A stretch of DNA of 64,000 bases, taken from positions 124,001 to 188,000 of the forward strand of contig JAQSCW010000055.1 of the NCBI GenBank assembly GCA_029945625.1, in the 5' to 3' direction. The notes beneath the pieces are model-generated. The model made no database searches and was not told where the DNA came from. It was given only the letters and a program-made list of their open reading frames with translations. Source of the DNA: a bacterium (lineage in GTDB: Bacteria; Bacteroidota; Bacteroidia; B-17B0; Aurantibacillaceae). The first letter of the stretch is position 1, and every line of letters begins with the position of its first letter. This document shows, piece after piece, positions 8,251-17,341 of this stretch. A program made the position numbers and the translations under genes.

Positions 8251-8284
8251 CACCATCCAACGCAAAATCCTTCCGCATCAATTA

Positions 8285-9715
8285 TCACCGATGGAGATCG
8301 ATGAGATACATTAATGATCCTATCGCGGCCGCACCCAATTCTAATTCGCGTTTGTTTACTTTATCAAAAGTGTCCTGAGCGGTGTGGTGAATGTCGAAAT
8401 AACGTTGCGTATCAGGCTCGTAGCCAATACAAGGCACGCCCGATTTTTTTAAAGCACTCAGGTCGGCACCGCCCCCGCCTTTTTGAATTTTTTCGATGAG
8501 GTAAGGCGAAAATAATTCTTTCCAGGTTAGAGACAAATCATACAATCCCGCGGTGGTATCAATTCCAAATGCTCTGGGACTGTAACCTCCGGCATCGGTT
8601 TCAATGGCAGCCACATGTTTTTCTTTGTGCTGCAGGGCATACTCCGCATACGCATTTCCACCGGCCAATCCATTTTCTTCGTTCATAAACGCCACGGCAC
8701 GAATGCTGTGTTTGGGTTTAAAATTTAATTGTTTGAATAAGGAAAGTACTTCAATACTTTGCACAATTCCGGTTCCATCGTCGTGAGCTCCCTGTCCATT
8801 GTCCCAACTATCGAGGTGACCACCTGTAATAATGAACTCATTTGGTTTTTCAGTTCCGTTTATCTGACCCACCACATTGTATGAAAGCACATCCGGAAGG
8901 GTATGACAATAGGTTTCAAGATGCATAATCAAATCGGGATGTTCGTTTAATTGTTTGTGCAATACATCTGCACTTTTGTAGCCAATGGCAATGGCCGGAA
9001 TTTTTCGTTTTGAAATGCTGGTGTCGTAAGACATGTTGCCGGTATGAGGTTCGTCGTCAGCCACAGAGGTCATGCTTCGAACCACACTTGCAACAGCTCC
9101 GTATTTTGCGGCATAACTGGCGCCTCTGCCTCTGAATTTAACAGCTTCTCCATAGGCGTTTCCCGGGCGAATTTTTGTTTGATCGAAAAAGACATTGTAA
9201 AACACAATCTTTCCTTTAATTCCTTTTTCTCCCAATTTATCCAGTTCTTCAAATGTACTCACTTCCACAATTGGGGCATGAATGCCATCAGGACCGCTTC
9301 CCACAGAACTTCCAAGAGCTATACAATTGAGGGTAGAGCCGGCACTCGATTTTACGAAGGAGAAACTACATTTTTCTTTCTGACCGCGTACCCAGTGAGG
9401 CACCATACAAGGTTGCAGAATCACCGTATCGGCGCCTGCTTCGTACATAATTTTTTTTGCCCATTGAACCGCTTGCTCCGCCTGCGGACTGCCGCTGATA
9501 CGTCCGCCAATTTTTGAAGTGAGTTCTTCCAGATTGGTGTAACATTTACTTTTTGTAAGATAAAAATCATAGATCTTTCGCAGGGTGACTGAATCCTGAT
9601 TTTGTGAGAAAAGACCTGTGAAACAAAGTACAAAAAAGGCAAAGAAACAACTTGCTCTTCTCATTTGCTGAGCTGATTTCTCTTTTACGGGAGAGTCTTT
9701 TTTTGAATGTATCAT
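8285..9715 (-). CDS. Secreted M28-family metallopeptidase (carboxypeptidase Q-like)
   Basis: The 476-aa protein has a signal peptide hydrophobic core at about residues 21-37 (CFFAFFVLCFTGLFSQ). The zinc ligands of family M28 are visible: H300 in GGHLDSWDN, D312 in AHDDGTG, E346/E347 in EENG, an Asp in ETDAGG (about 374), and a late His in DIHHTAQDTF. An insert carrying a PA-like domain lies between about 130 and 250, as in carboxypeptidase Q-type enzymes. It should cleave amino acids or dipeptides in the periplasm or outside the cell. ATG 9715 overlaps the upstream stop (ATGA), favouring a coupled start; M18 would give a shorter n-region. Confidence 0.85.
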   Translation of the reverse strand: MIHSKKDSPVKEKSAQQMRRASCFFAFFVLCFTGLFSQNQDSVTLRKIYDFYLTKSKCYTNLEELTSKIGGRISGSPQAEQAVQWAKKIMYEAGADTVILQPCMVPHWVRGQKEKCSFSFVKSSAGSTLNCIALGSSVGSGPDGIHAPIVEVSTFEELDKLGEKGIKGKIVFYNVFFDQTKIRPGNAYGEAVKFRGRGASYAAKYGAVASVVRSMTSVADDEPHTGNMSYDTSISKRKIPAIAIGYKSADVLHKQLNEHPDLIMHLETYCHTLPDVLSYNVVGQINGTEKPNEFIITGGHLDSWDNGQGAHDDGTGIVQSIEVLSLFKQLNFKPKHSIRAVAFMNEENGLAGGNAYAEYALQHKEKHVAAIETDAGGYSPRAFGIDTTAGLYDLSLTWKELFSPYLIEKIQKGGGGADLSALKKSGVPCIGYEPDTQRYFDIHHTAQDTFDKVNKRELELGAAAIGSLMYLIDLHR

Positions 9716-10005
9716 CGTATGACTATATGTTCTACTAATTTATATCCGCAAAATTTATTGATGTTGTTCAGCAACTCTTCTTTTCGAAAAGACAATTCCT
9801 GTTTGAGTGCCGCCGATTTGAGCGTGATAAATATGGTTTTGTCGTTAAAAAAAATATCAGTGGTACTGTTGGCAACCAGATCTCCCACAATGTCTTTCCA
9901 GCTGTTCTTTATGGTGAACTGTGAAATCTTTACGTCGAGCTTCTGCTCTTTAAAGAGCTGATTGATGGCATCGCCGAGTTTAATAAGATTCGATTTTTTT
10001 GCCAC
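9712..10005 (-). CDS. DUF721 / DciA-like protein
   Basis: The 97-aa protein has the DUF721 pattern: LGDAINQLFKEQKL at the N-terminus, the central WKDIVGDLVANST, and a C-terminal LKSAALKQELSFRKEELLNNIN that resembles a KH-like nucleic acid-binding fold. Family members include DciA, a loader of the replicative helicase DnaB outside the gammaproteobacteria. Its 3' end overlaps the peptidase start by 4 bp. purE lies 21 bp upstream. Confidence 0.75.
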   Translation of the reverse strand: MAKKSNLIKLGDAINQLFKEQKLDVKISQFTIKNSWKDIVGDLVANSTTDIFFNDKTIFITLKSAALKQELSFRKEELLNNINKFCGYKLVEHIVIR

Positions 10006-10026
10006 GAGAGGAATTTGTAAAAGGTC

Positions 10027-10518
10027 CTATTTTTTAATGTCTTTGCTTCCCTGGATCACTTTATCTTTTAAGGTCTCTTTAAACGCAATCATTTTATCGA
10101 GGAGTACTTTATCGGCAGAGGCAATGATTTGTGCGGCGAGTATACCCGCGTTTTGTGCCGCGTTTACCGCTACAGTGGCAACAGGAACACCATTCGGCAT
10201 TTGAACAATACTCAATAAACTGTCCCAACCATCAATGCTATTGCTGCTTTTTACCGGCACACCAATTACGGGCAATGGGGTAAGAGAGGCCACCATGCCC
10301 GGTAAATGGGCCGCCCCACCTGCTCCGGCAATGATTACCCTTAGCCCACGTAGATGCGCTCCTTTGGCGTATTCAAACATTTTTTCGGGAGTGCGGTGTG
10401 CCGATACAATATCGATCTCATAAGGGATGCCAAATTGTTTTAAAATATCGGCTGCGGCCTGCATAATGGGCAGGTCGCTATTGCTGCCCATGATAATACC
10501 TACTGCTGGTGAACTCAT
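10027..10518 (-). CDS. purE: N5-carboxyaminoimidazole ribonucleotide mutase
   Basis: The 163-aa protein has standard class I PurE length. Signature segments are [13 protein letters not shown] (residues 7-19), the catalytic SAHRTPEK and [12 protein letters not shown]. It rearranges N5-CAIR to CAIR in de novo purine synthesis. guaA and purL, other purine genes, are also in this window but not in the same operon. Confidence 0.95.
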   Translation of the reverse strand: MSSPAVGIIMGSNSDLPIMQAAADILKQFGIPYEIDIVSAHRTPEKMFEYAKGAHLRGLRVIIAGAGGAAHLPGMVASLTPLPVIGVPVKSSNSIDGWDSLLSIVQMPNGVPVATVAVNAAQNAGILAAQIIASADKVLLDKMIAFKETLKDKVIQGSKDIKK

Positions 10519-10557
10519 AATTATTATTTTTTTGCCTAAATTATTTCTAGCGTGTTA

Positions 10558-11964
10558 TTAAATATGAAGTGCTCGTTTGCCCGTAGCATCTAAACAAGCT
10601 TCTTTCATGCTTTCGGTAAAGGTAGGGTGGGCATGACTCATCCTGCTGATGTCTTCGGCGCTGGCTCTGAATTCCATGGCAACCACGGCTTCAGCAATCA
10701 TGTCGGCTGCGCGGGGACCAATCATATGAACACCCAAAATTTCATCGCTGGTTTCATCGCTATAAACTTTTACAAAACCATCCGTATCCATGCTGGCTCT
10801 TGCTCTACCACTGGCTTTGAATGGGAAGGAGCCGCTCTTGTATTTGATCCCTTTCTCTTTTAATTGTTCTTCAGTATAACCCACCGCCGCTACTTCGGGC
10901 CAGGTATATACCACACCCGGAATCAAATTATAATTAATATGAGGTTTCTGACCCGCCAATTGTTCGGCCACAAACACGCCTTCTTCTTCAGCTTTGTGTG
11001 CGAGCATAGCGCCTTTTACCACATCGCCAATGGCGTAAATGCCCTCCACGTTGGTTCTTAAATGTTCATCGGTTTCAATTCTTCCTTTCGGATCTACTTT
11101 TATCCCCACTTTATCAAGACCCAAATTATCGGTATACGGCCGTCTTCCCACCGATACCAAACAATAATCTCCTTTAAGTTCTATTTTTTCATCTTTGTTG
11201 TTCAACACACTAACGGTTACTTCTTTGGCGCTTCCTTTCACACCGGTAACTTTATGTTTTAACAGAAATTCAAATCCCAGATTCTTTTTCAACACGCGCT
11301 GGAGTTCTTTGCTTAAGGAGCCATCCATTCCGGGAATGATGCGGTCCATAAATTCCACCACCGTGATCTTACTGCCTAAACGGGCATACACACTTCCTAA
11401 TTCAAGTCCAATAACACCGCCTCCAATAATGATCATGTGAGCAGGAACTTCTTTTAATTCCAGAGCTTCGGTTGAGGTAATGACGCGTTTTTTATCAATC
11501 TCAATACCGGGTAATGACGAGGGTTTTGAACCTGTGGCAAGAATTGTCTTACCGGTTTCAATCTGATCTTTTTTTCCGTCGCCGCCGCTGATGTTAATGA
11601 GGTTTTTTGTTTCGAAAGAACCAACTCCTGTGTACACGGTGATCTTATTTTTCTTCATCAAAAAATTAATGCCATCCACAGTCATTTTCACCACACCGCG
11701 CTTACGTTCGATCATTTGTTGGATGTTTACTTTGGGTGCTTTAATATCAATGCCGTGTTCCTCAAAATGATGAGCCGCATTAAAAAAATGTTCACTTGAA
11801 TCGAGTAAAGCCTTGGAAGGAATACAGCCCACATTTAAGCAGGTTCCGCCCAAAGAAGCATATTTTTCAATGAGTGCTGTTTTCATGCCTAACTGGGCAC
11901 AGCGAATGGCCGCCACGTAACCTCCGGGTCCGGCTCCTATAATGGTGACATCAAATTTTTCCAT
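10558..11964 (-). CDS. lpdA: Dihydrolipoyl dehydrogenase (E3)
   Basis: The protein has 468 aa from ATG 11964; the GTG two codons upstream is less likely. The FAD-binding IIGAGPGGYVAA is followed by the redox-active disulfide GGTCLNVGCIPSK, an NAD-binding GGGVIGLELG, and the C-terminal HAHPTFTE with the catalytic His-Glu pair. It reoxidises dihydrolipoamide in the pyruvate, 2-oxoglutarate and branched-chain 2-oxoacid dehydrogenase complexes. No E1 or E2 gene adjoins it. Confidence 0.95.
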   Translation of the reverse strand: MEKFDVTIIGAGPGGYVAAIRCAQLGMKTALIEKYASLGGTCLNVGCIPSKALLDSSEHFFNAAHHFEEHGIDIKAPKVNIQQMIERKRGVVKMTVDGINFLMKKNKITVYTGVGSFETKNLINISGGDGKKDQIETGKTILATGSKPSSLPGIEIDKKRVITSTEALELKEVPAHMIIIGGGVIGLELGSVYARLGSKITVVEFMDRIIPGMDGSLSKELQRVLKKNLGFEFLLKHKVTGVKGSAKEVTVSVLNNKDEKIELKGDYCLVSVGRRPYTDNLGLDKVGIKVDPKGRIETDEHLRTNVEGIYAIGDVVKGAMLAHKAEEEGVFVAEQLAGQKPHINYNLIPGVVYTWPEVAAVGYTEEQLKEKGIKYKSGSFPFKASGRARASMDTDGFVKVYSDETSDEILGVHMIGPRAADMIAEAVVAMEFRASAEDISRMSHAHPTFTESMKEACLDATGKRALHI

Positions 11965-12116
11965 AATCACATGCGGGTCTTAAATTTAGCAAAGAAATAA
12001 GGGTGAATTTACAGTTTTTTTCGGAATGGTCTTTAACAAAATTTGCGCATTCATTTATTAACAGGAGGCTCTTCTTAAGTACACAAATGAACGTCGCCGC
12101 GTGGCTCGGTAAGGCT

Positions 12117-12124
12117 TAATTTTG
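12117..12124 (+). promoter_or_regulatory. Candidate -7 element for the OmpA-like gene
   Basis: TAATTTTG fits TAnnTTTG, predicting a start near 12131. That leaves a leader of only 6-12 nt before ATG 12137 or 12143 and rules out the TTG at 12122 as the translation start. Confidence 0.5.
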
Positions 12125-12136
12125 TTGGAAACCGGT

Positions 12137-13063
12137 ATGACCATGAAAAAAATACATTTGTTTGTTGCCCTCAGTGCGATCCTCATAACTAGTTCTTGCG
12201 CGCCCATCTACAAATGCGGAGAAGCCACGCCCGAAAAGAAAATAATGGCGGGTAAGAGATTCAAAACTGTTATTTCGGAACGAGACCAATTATGCGGTAC
12301 TGTTAAATTGAGAGAAGAAGAGATTGGCCGACAAAAAGCACGCATCGATGAGCTCAGTGTTCAGAAGAGTGAATTAATTACTAAGAGTCAGACACTCGAA
12401 AATGAGAATACCGACCTGATGAATAAATACAACGATCTTATCAATGAAAACTTGTCGCAGGCTAATAAATACGACAAGGCCCTTCAGGCTAAATCGGAGG
12501 AATTGAATGCCAAAGAAAAATTATTATCTGAGCGTGAAAAGGCCTTGAAGGAACTCCGGGAAAAACTCTCGCGACAGGATTCGATCACGAAACGACTTAA
12601 CGACATTATTCGTAATGCCTTGCTGGGATTTAATTCTGACGAGTTATCTGTGGAAGTAAAGGATGGAAAAGTGTATGTATCCATGTCGGATAAATTATTA
12701 TTCAAGTCGGGAAGCGCGACCATTGAAACCAAAGGAAAAGATGCACTGAAATTATTATCTGATGTATTGTCAAAAAATAGTGATATCGATATTCTGGTGG
12801 AAGGCCATACCGACAGCATTCCCATTAAAACAGCAGTTTACAAAGACAATTGGGACCTCAGTGTGGTGCGTGCCACATCCATTGTACGCATCCTCACCGA
12901 AGACTACAAAATTCCTGCAACGCGTGTGGTAGCTTCGGGAAGAGGGGAATATTTTCCAAAAGCAAGTAATGAAACTGCCGAGGGCAGAGCCAAAAACAGG
13001 AGAACAGAGATTATTCTTTCTCCGAAATTGGATGAGATTATGAAATTGATCAACACTAAATAG
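12137..13063 (+). CDS. OmpA-family lipoprotein with coiled-coil stalk
   Basis: The roughly 308-aa protein has a lipoprotein signal ending ITSSC, so it is lipid-anchored. A long heptad-rich coiled coil (about residues 50-155, including REKLSRQDSITKRLNDI) leads to a C-terminal OmpA/MotB peptidoglycan-binding domain. That domain shows LLFKSGSATIETKG, VEGHTDSIPI and GRAKNRRTEIIL, the strand and the Asp/Arg residues that bind diaminopimelate. It should tie the outer membrane to the cell wall. ATG 12143 is an alternative start. Confidence 0.87.
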   Translation: MTMKKIHLFVALSAILITSSCAPIYKCGEATPEKKIMAGKRFKTVISERDQLCGTVKLREEEIGRQKARIDELSVQKSELITKSQTLENENTDLMNKYNDLINENLSQANKYDKALQAKSEELNAKEKLLSEREKALKELREKLSRQDSITKRLNDIIRNALLGFNSDELSVEVKDGKVYVSMSDKLLFKSGSATIETKGKDALKLLSDVLSKNSDIDILVEGHTDSIPIKTAVYKDNWDLSVVRATSIVRILTEDYKIPATRVVASGRGEYFPKASNETAEGRAKNRRTEIILSPKLDEIMKLINTK

Positions 13064-13643
13064 TTGACCATTAAAAAATAATTTTTAATTGTTTTTTTTC
13101 TTGAGTGCGAGGACTCAAGGGGCCTCCCCGCAAAGTGGTCATCTAGAGCCAGCCCGAAAGACATAGGAGAATCTTCTCTGGTCTGGCGGGCGGTAGCGAA
13201 AGTTCTGCTCGTGCGTCGGCAAAGGAGGATCAATTGGAATTGTTGGGGAAATGTATCTAATTTATTTCTTAGATTTTTTTTATAAATGGAAACAACTAGT
13301 TTGCTGCGTGAGCGATTGTAGTGGAAAGCCCACAGCCACGCCTGTCTCTTTGCGTGGCGAGGACTTGGAACGGAAAGCGCGACCCCTGAAGCTAAGGACT
13401 TGGTAAGAATCACCAGCCACCGCACAGACTGGCTCATCAAGCCACTGGCTTGCTGCCCTGCTTCAGGGGACAGGCTCAAAAACCTTCTCCCCAGCTATTC
13501 CGTTTGACCAGCAAACGGGTCACCCACCCCAATTCAGAATTCCTTTATCTTGATTATTCAATTATCAATGAACGCATTTAAGAACAAATCCCGAAATCTT
13601 CCGAGATTACTATTGGTGCTGGAATTCGGCTTTTTAATCTCGA
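13064..13643. other. Repeat-like intergenic region between the OmpA-like gene and lnt
   Basis: Convergent gene ends leave 580 bp. An AT-only inverted repeat (13070-13077 with 13082-13089) followed by a T-run may end the OmpA-like transcript. The G+C-rich stretch 13110-13500 holds a hairpin GCCACGC/GCGTGGC (13335-13341, 13352-13358) and phrases such as GTGAGCGATTGTAGTGGAAA and GGAACGGAAAGCGCGACC. From memory these are typical of dispersed Bacteroidota intergenic repeats. The long minus-strand ORF across it looks spurious. Confidence 0.6.
13335..13358. repeat. Hairpin within the intergenic repeat
   Basis: Perfect 7-bp arms GCCACGC and GCGTGGC with a 10-nt loop, inside a G+C-rich segment with no open reading frame of coding character. 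No T-run follows. Confidence 0.55.
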
Positions 13644-15251
13644 TTAGGAGCGCAGCCTCACATACAAAGCCCAAATAAGAAGTGTTGAACTCAGTACGAT
13701 GGAAAGGTAGGAGAGAAGGTCACCGAAGCGTGAGAAAAAAGTGAGAGAGTTGTTAACCGTCATATTCTTTTCGATCACGGCTACTTTCCACCAATCTGTT
13801 GTTTGTGAGAAGTTGCCGTAACGATCCACAAAACAACTGATGCCGGTATTGGCGCAACGCGCTATTTCCCTGCGATTTTCAATGGCACGCAAACGTGAAA
13901 AATTTAGATGTTGAATGTATCCGGGAGTATTTTGCCACCAGCCGTCGTTGGTAATAATAAAAATAAGGTTGGCCCCATTGCGCACATATTCGGCAACATA
14001 ATCGGCATAAATACTTTCATAACAAATTACCGGTGCAATAGCTACGCCCTGTTCCCGATCTTTAAAAACACTGCGTTCCTCTTGAGTTCCTAAACTTCCC
14101 ATGGTGCCGCCTAACTCAATGGCCATACTCTCGAGCGGTTTTAGAAGGGCGGGAAAAGGCATGCGTTCCACACCCGGCACCAATTTTGATTTGTGATATA
14201 CTTCCGTATGCACGGGATCAATATAAATAGCCGAGTTATATACATCGTAATGCAACCCGCTGCTTTGATCGAGGCGGGCCGTTGCTGTCACCTCATTTTC
14301 CTGATGATAAAAACGATAAGTGTTTCCCCCTGTCACAATTTTGAGATTCGGAAATTTTAAAAGAAGGCTGTCGCGAAACCAATTTATTTCACGGTAGTTA
14401 TTGATACTTTCTTCATTTAAGTCGCCATTCAAGCCGGTTATAAAAGTTTCGGGAAGCACCAGATACTTGGTTTCGGGATGAATAGTGCCGCGCACCAAAT
14501 CAAGCATTTTAGTAAACTGTTGGGCATACGACACTGAAAATTTTTCGTTATAGGGATCCATATTGGGTTGAACCACCACTACTGGAATGCTGCGTTTAGT
14601 AATTTCTTCGCCGGCCTTACGAATAAAATAGATACTATACGACAGTAAAATGGGAAGAATAAAAATGGCGGCAATGCGGTAAACCGGTTTTGAATTTATT
14701 TTGGATGCGGACTTATTTTTTAGCGTGTTATACACTAAAATGTTTGTAGCCAGCACCCAGAGTGTGCCGCCGGAGGTCCCTGTAAATTCATACCACTGCA
14801 CCCACTGGTGATTAAACGCAAACACATTGCCAAGGGTTAACCAGGGCCAGGTAATATCCCAAAGTGTATGAATGTGTTCCCAGGCGATCCATAATGGAAT
14901 GAGGAACCAAATACCAAAACTTTTGTTGAGTCGCGATTTAATGGCAGAGAAAATTAGAAAGACCAGCGACATAAGTAATGAATTGCAGAGAATGGCCATG
15001 CAGGCTCCGCCAAATGAGGCATACACAATCCACCAGGTAACCAGAATGTTCCAGATAAAGAAGCTGAGGTAGATTAAACCAAATAATTTGAGTTGAGATC
15101 TACTTGCTGAACCGGGACGGAAGTGGTCTTCAAGAATTAACAGTGGAATAAATGCGAAAAATAGTAAAATACTCAGGTGCCAATACCAACTGGCCGATAA
15201 AAACAGGCCGGCGGTGAGACTTAATAGAAGAGGCTTAAATCGCGAATCCAT
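13644..15251 (-). CDS. lnt: Apolipoprotein N-acyltransferase
   Basis: The 535-aa protein has an N-terminal block of about six membrane segments (residues 7-210) followed by a periplasmic nitrilase-fold domain. The catalytic triad positions are visible: E268 in VLPETF, K354 in YHKSKLVPG and C410 in APVICYESIY. Lnt adds the third acyl chain to lipoproteins at the inner membrane. The window encodes several lipoprotein candidates that could be substrates. A short C-terminal membrane segment is present. Confidence 0.92.
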   Translation of the reverse strand: MDSRFKPLLLSLTAGLFLSASWYWHLSILLFFAFIPLLILEDHFRPGSASRSQLKLFGLIYLSFFIWNILVTWWIVYASFGGACMAILCNSLLMSLVFLIFSAIKSRLNKSFGIWFLIPLWIAWEHIHTLWDITWPWLTLGNVFAFNHQWVQWYEFTGTSGGTLWVLATNILVYNTLKNKSASKINSKPVYRIAAIFILPILLSYSIYFIRKAGEEITKRSIPVVVVQPNMDPYNEKFSVSYAQQFTKMLDLVRGTIHPETKYLVLPETFITGLNGDLNEESINNYREINWFRDSLLLKFPNLKIVTGGNTYRFYHQENEVTATARLDQSSGLHYDVYNSAIYIDPVHTEVYHKSKLVPGVERMPFPALLKPLESMAIELGGTMGSLGTQEERSVFKDREQGVAIAPVICYESIYADYVAEYVRNGANLIFIITNDGWWQNTPGYIQHLNFSRLRAIENRREIARCANTGISCFVDRYGNFSQTTDWWKVAVIEKNMTVNNSLTFFSRFGDLLSYLSIVLSSTLLIWALYVRLRS

Positions 15252-15368
15252 AAAGGGTGAAGATACTACTCTTGAGTTTTTTAACGAAATAATTTACGAA
15301 ATGCCTTATTGTGGGCAATTCTTAGCATTTTTTTGATGATTTTATATAAAATTCCCTCGTTTTAGGCG

Positions 15369-15376
15369 TATATTTG
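15369..15376 (+). promoter_or_regulatory. Candidate -7 element for the helicase gene
   Basis: TATATTTG is a perfect TAnnTTTG match. It lies across the TTG at 15374, which therefore cannot be the translation start, and supports ATG 15395 with a leader of about 13 nt. Confidence 0.55.
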
Positions 15377-15394
15377 CAAGTTGCCTTTTTTAAT

Positions 15395-16903
15395 ATGGAA
15401 GAAACTTTAGAAACCGCTGAGTCACGCAAACTCTACCCTTACCAGGAGCAAGCCGTTACCAGAATATTCAACCGATTGGTAGAATTGCCCCCAAACGCAA
15501 ACCTCTTATTTCAATTGCCTACCGGTGGAGGAAAAACCATTATTTTTAGTGAGATCGCTAAGCGGTACATTGAAAAATACAAACGAAAAGTATTAATCCT
15601 TACCCACCGCATTGAATTGGGAAAACAAACTTCCGAAGTTTTAACGGAGGCGGGGATTTCCAATAAAGTGATTACAAGTGATGTAAAACATTTACCTCAA
15701 CAAAGCTCTTATAATAGTTTTATTGCCCTTGTTGAAACTCTTAATAACCGTTTGCAGGAAAACGATCAGTTTATCGAAGATATTGGTTTGGTGATTGTGG
15801 ATGAGGCGCACAATAACTCATTCCGCAAAATCTTCCATTATTTTAACGACGTAAATATTTTAGGAGTTACCGCCACTCCTTTAAGCAGCAATAAGAAATT
15901 ACCGCTCTATCAAACTTACAATGAGTTAATTGTTGGAGAAAGTATTTCCAAACTCATTGAACAGAGTTATTTATGCGAGGGCCAAACATTTTCGTACGAT
16001 GTAAATTTAAGTTCTCTACGAGTGGGTAACAACGGTGAATTCACCGTGGGCTCCCACGAAATGTTGTACACCCAGGCCATCATGCAGGGCAAACTTATTG
16101 AAGCCTATGAGGAATTGTCCATGGGTAAAAAAACCTTAATCTTCAATGCCGGCATATTAACGAGTCGCGCCGTATTCGAAACATTTAAATCCAAAGGATA
16201 TCCAATTAAACACCTGGATAGTACGTTTAGTGATAAGGAAAGGGTTGATACCTTGGACTGGTTCCGCAAAACAAAAGATGGCATTCTTACTTCGGTAAGT
16301 ATCCTCACCACAGGTTTTGACGAGCCCGAAGTAGAAAGTATTTTTTTAAACCGCGCCACTAAATCACTTACCCTTTACCATCAAATGATTGGTCGTGGTA
16401 GTCGCGTATTGCCAAATAAAAAAACATTTAACATCATCGACCTTGGAAATAATTCACGTCGTTTTAACCTCTGGCAATATCCCATTGATTGGAACCACGT
16501 GTTTGTGGCGCCGCACATGTATTTGGAGCAACGTTATAAGGATGAATGGGATTATGAATTAGTAAACGACTACGACCTTCCTCCTGAAATTAAAGAACGG
16601 TTCTTGAACTCAAGTGCTGAAGCCTTTGTGGTGCGCGACCGTTATTTAATGGCTTTACGTAAAGGTAAAAAACCACAAACGGTAATCGACGAAAGTCTGG
16701 AAGATCACTTTGCCCGTATTACAGGAAACGCCGGTGGTTTTGATGAGGCCTTAGAGCTCTTTAATTTATTGAGCGATGAAATGAAATACCGCATCAAACA
16801 ATTTGGAAAATGTATCAACTCCACCAATAATCATACCGATTGGCAGAGCCAAACATATGCCAGTAAATTGCGGAGACGATTAATGACCTTTTACGCAGAG
16901 TAA
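15395..16903 (+). CDS. DEAD/DEAH-box superfamily 2 helicase
   Basis: From ATG 15395 the protein has 502 aa. Helicase motif I is LPTGGGKTIIF, motif II is VDEAHNN, motif III is GVTATPL, and motif VI is QMIGRGSR. The order matches SSL2/RecQ-like superfamily 2 helicases with a C-terminal extension of about 130 residues of unknown role. The substrate cannot be named. The stop codon overlaps the ATG of a small membrane protein gene (TAATG), so the two are coupled. Confidence 0.85.
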   Translation: MEETLETAESRKLYPYQEQAVTRIFNRLVELPPNANLLFQLPTGGGKTIIFSEIAKRYIEKYKRKVLILTHRIELGKQTSEVLTEAGISNKVITSDVKHLPQQSSYNSFIALVETLNNRLQENDQFIEDIGLVIVDEAHNNSFRKIFHYFNDVNILGVTATPLSSNKKLPLYQTYNELIVGESISKLIEQSYLCEGQTFSYDVNLSSLRVGNNGEFTVGSHEMLYTQAIMQGKLIEAYEELSMGKKTLIFNAGILTSRAVFETFKSKGYPIKHLDSTFSDKERVDTLDWFRKTKDGILTSVSILTTGFDEPEVESIFLNRATKSLTLYHQMIGRGSRVLPNKKTFNIIDLGNNSRRFNLWQYPIDWNHVFVAPHMYLEQRYKDEWDYELVNDYDLPPEIKERFLNSSAEAFVVRDRYLMALRKGKKPQTVIDESLEDHFARITGNAGGFDEALELFNLLSDEMKYRIKQFGKCINSTNNHTDWQSQTYASKLRRRLMTFYAE

Positions 16904-17169
16904 TGAACATTAAAGGCGTTTACCTCGTTAGTGGTTATTTGTCGGTATTGGTAGGGGTTCTCGCGGCGGCCTGTATCTTTCGCATCAATTGGATGTATTA
17001 CGGTGTGGCCTTGTCCTTCGTGGGCATGATCCTCTCAATCATCAATATTTTCCTCAATACAAAATATTATTTCGATCAGGAAAAGTTTCCTAAAGGTTAT
17101 CTGGGCTTGTTCTTAAGCTCCTTGCCTGTTATTTTTATGATGCTGATTATTTTTAAATTCAAGAAATAG
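16903..17169 (+). CDS. Small membrane protein of unknown function (88 aa)
   Basis: I do not recognise it. Three hydrophobic segments are apparent (about residues 5-24, 29-50 and 65-84) with short charged loops and a lysine-rich tail FKFKK. It starts on the last base of the helicase stop codon, which suggests coupled translation but not a shared function. The topology favours an integral inner-membrane protein. Confidence 0.7.
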   Translation: MNIKGVYLVSGYLSVLVGVLAAACIFRINWMYYGVALSFVGMILSIINIFLNTKYYFDQEKFPKGYLGLFLSSLPVIFMMLIIFKFKK

Positions 17170-17341
17170 TCGAATCTCAGTAAATTTATATTTTGGCGCC
17201 TCCCATGAAGCAGAAGGCCAGTCAAAAATAAACGAAGCCTTCGCTTCATAGTGAATGCGCCCAAGCGTGCCGCCGAAGCTTCAGCATAGGAGTCAAGAAA
17301 TAAAAAATGACCTTCTGATCATTGACTACTTGATGCGTAAC

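Larger units (their letters stand above)
7736..8284. other. Repeat-rich intergenic region between rocD and the M28 peptidase gene
   Basis: No convincing gene lies in these 549 bp. The region is a mosaic: a G+C-rich inverted repeat at 7830-7864, a stretch ending in GGAGCTCAGACAATGACTCA (7916-7935), a REP-like segment at 7965-8033, and a 97-bp tandem repeat at 8057-8250. From memory, similar sequences recur between genes in Bacteroidota, in particular Flavobacteriia. Confidence 0.7.

Noticed and set aside
12904-13479. 191-aa minus-strand ORF over the OmpA-like gene end and intergenic repeat
   Set aside because: It overlaps the real OmpA domain in antisense and the rest reads a G+C-rich repeat; composition is not protein-like.
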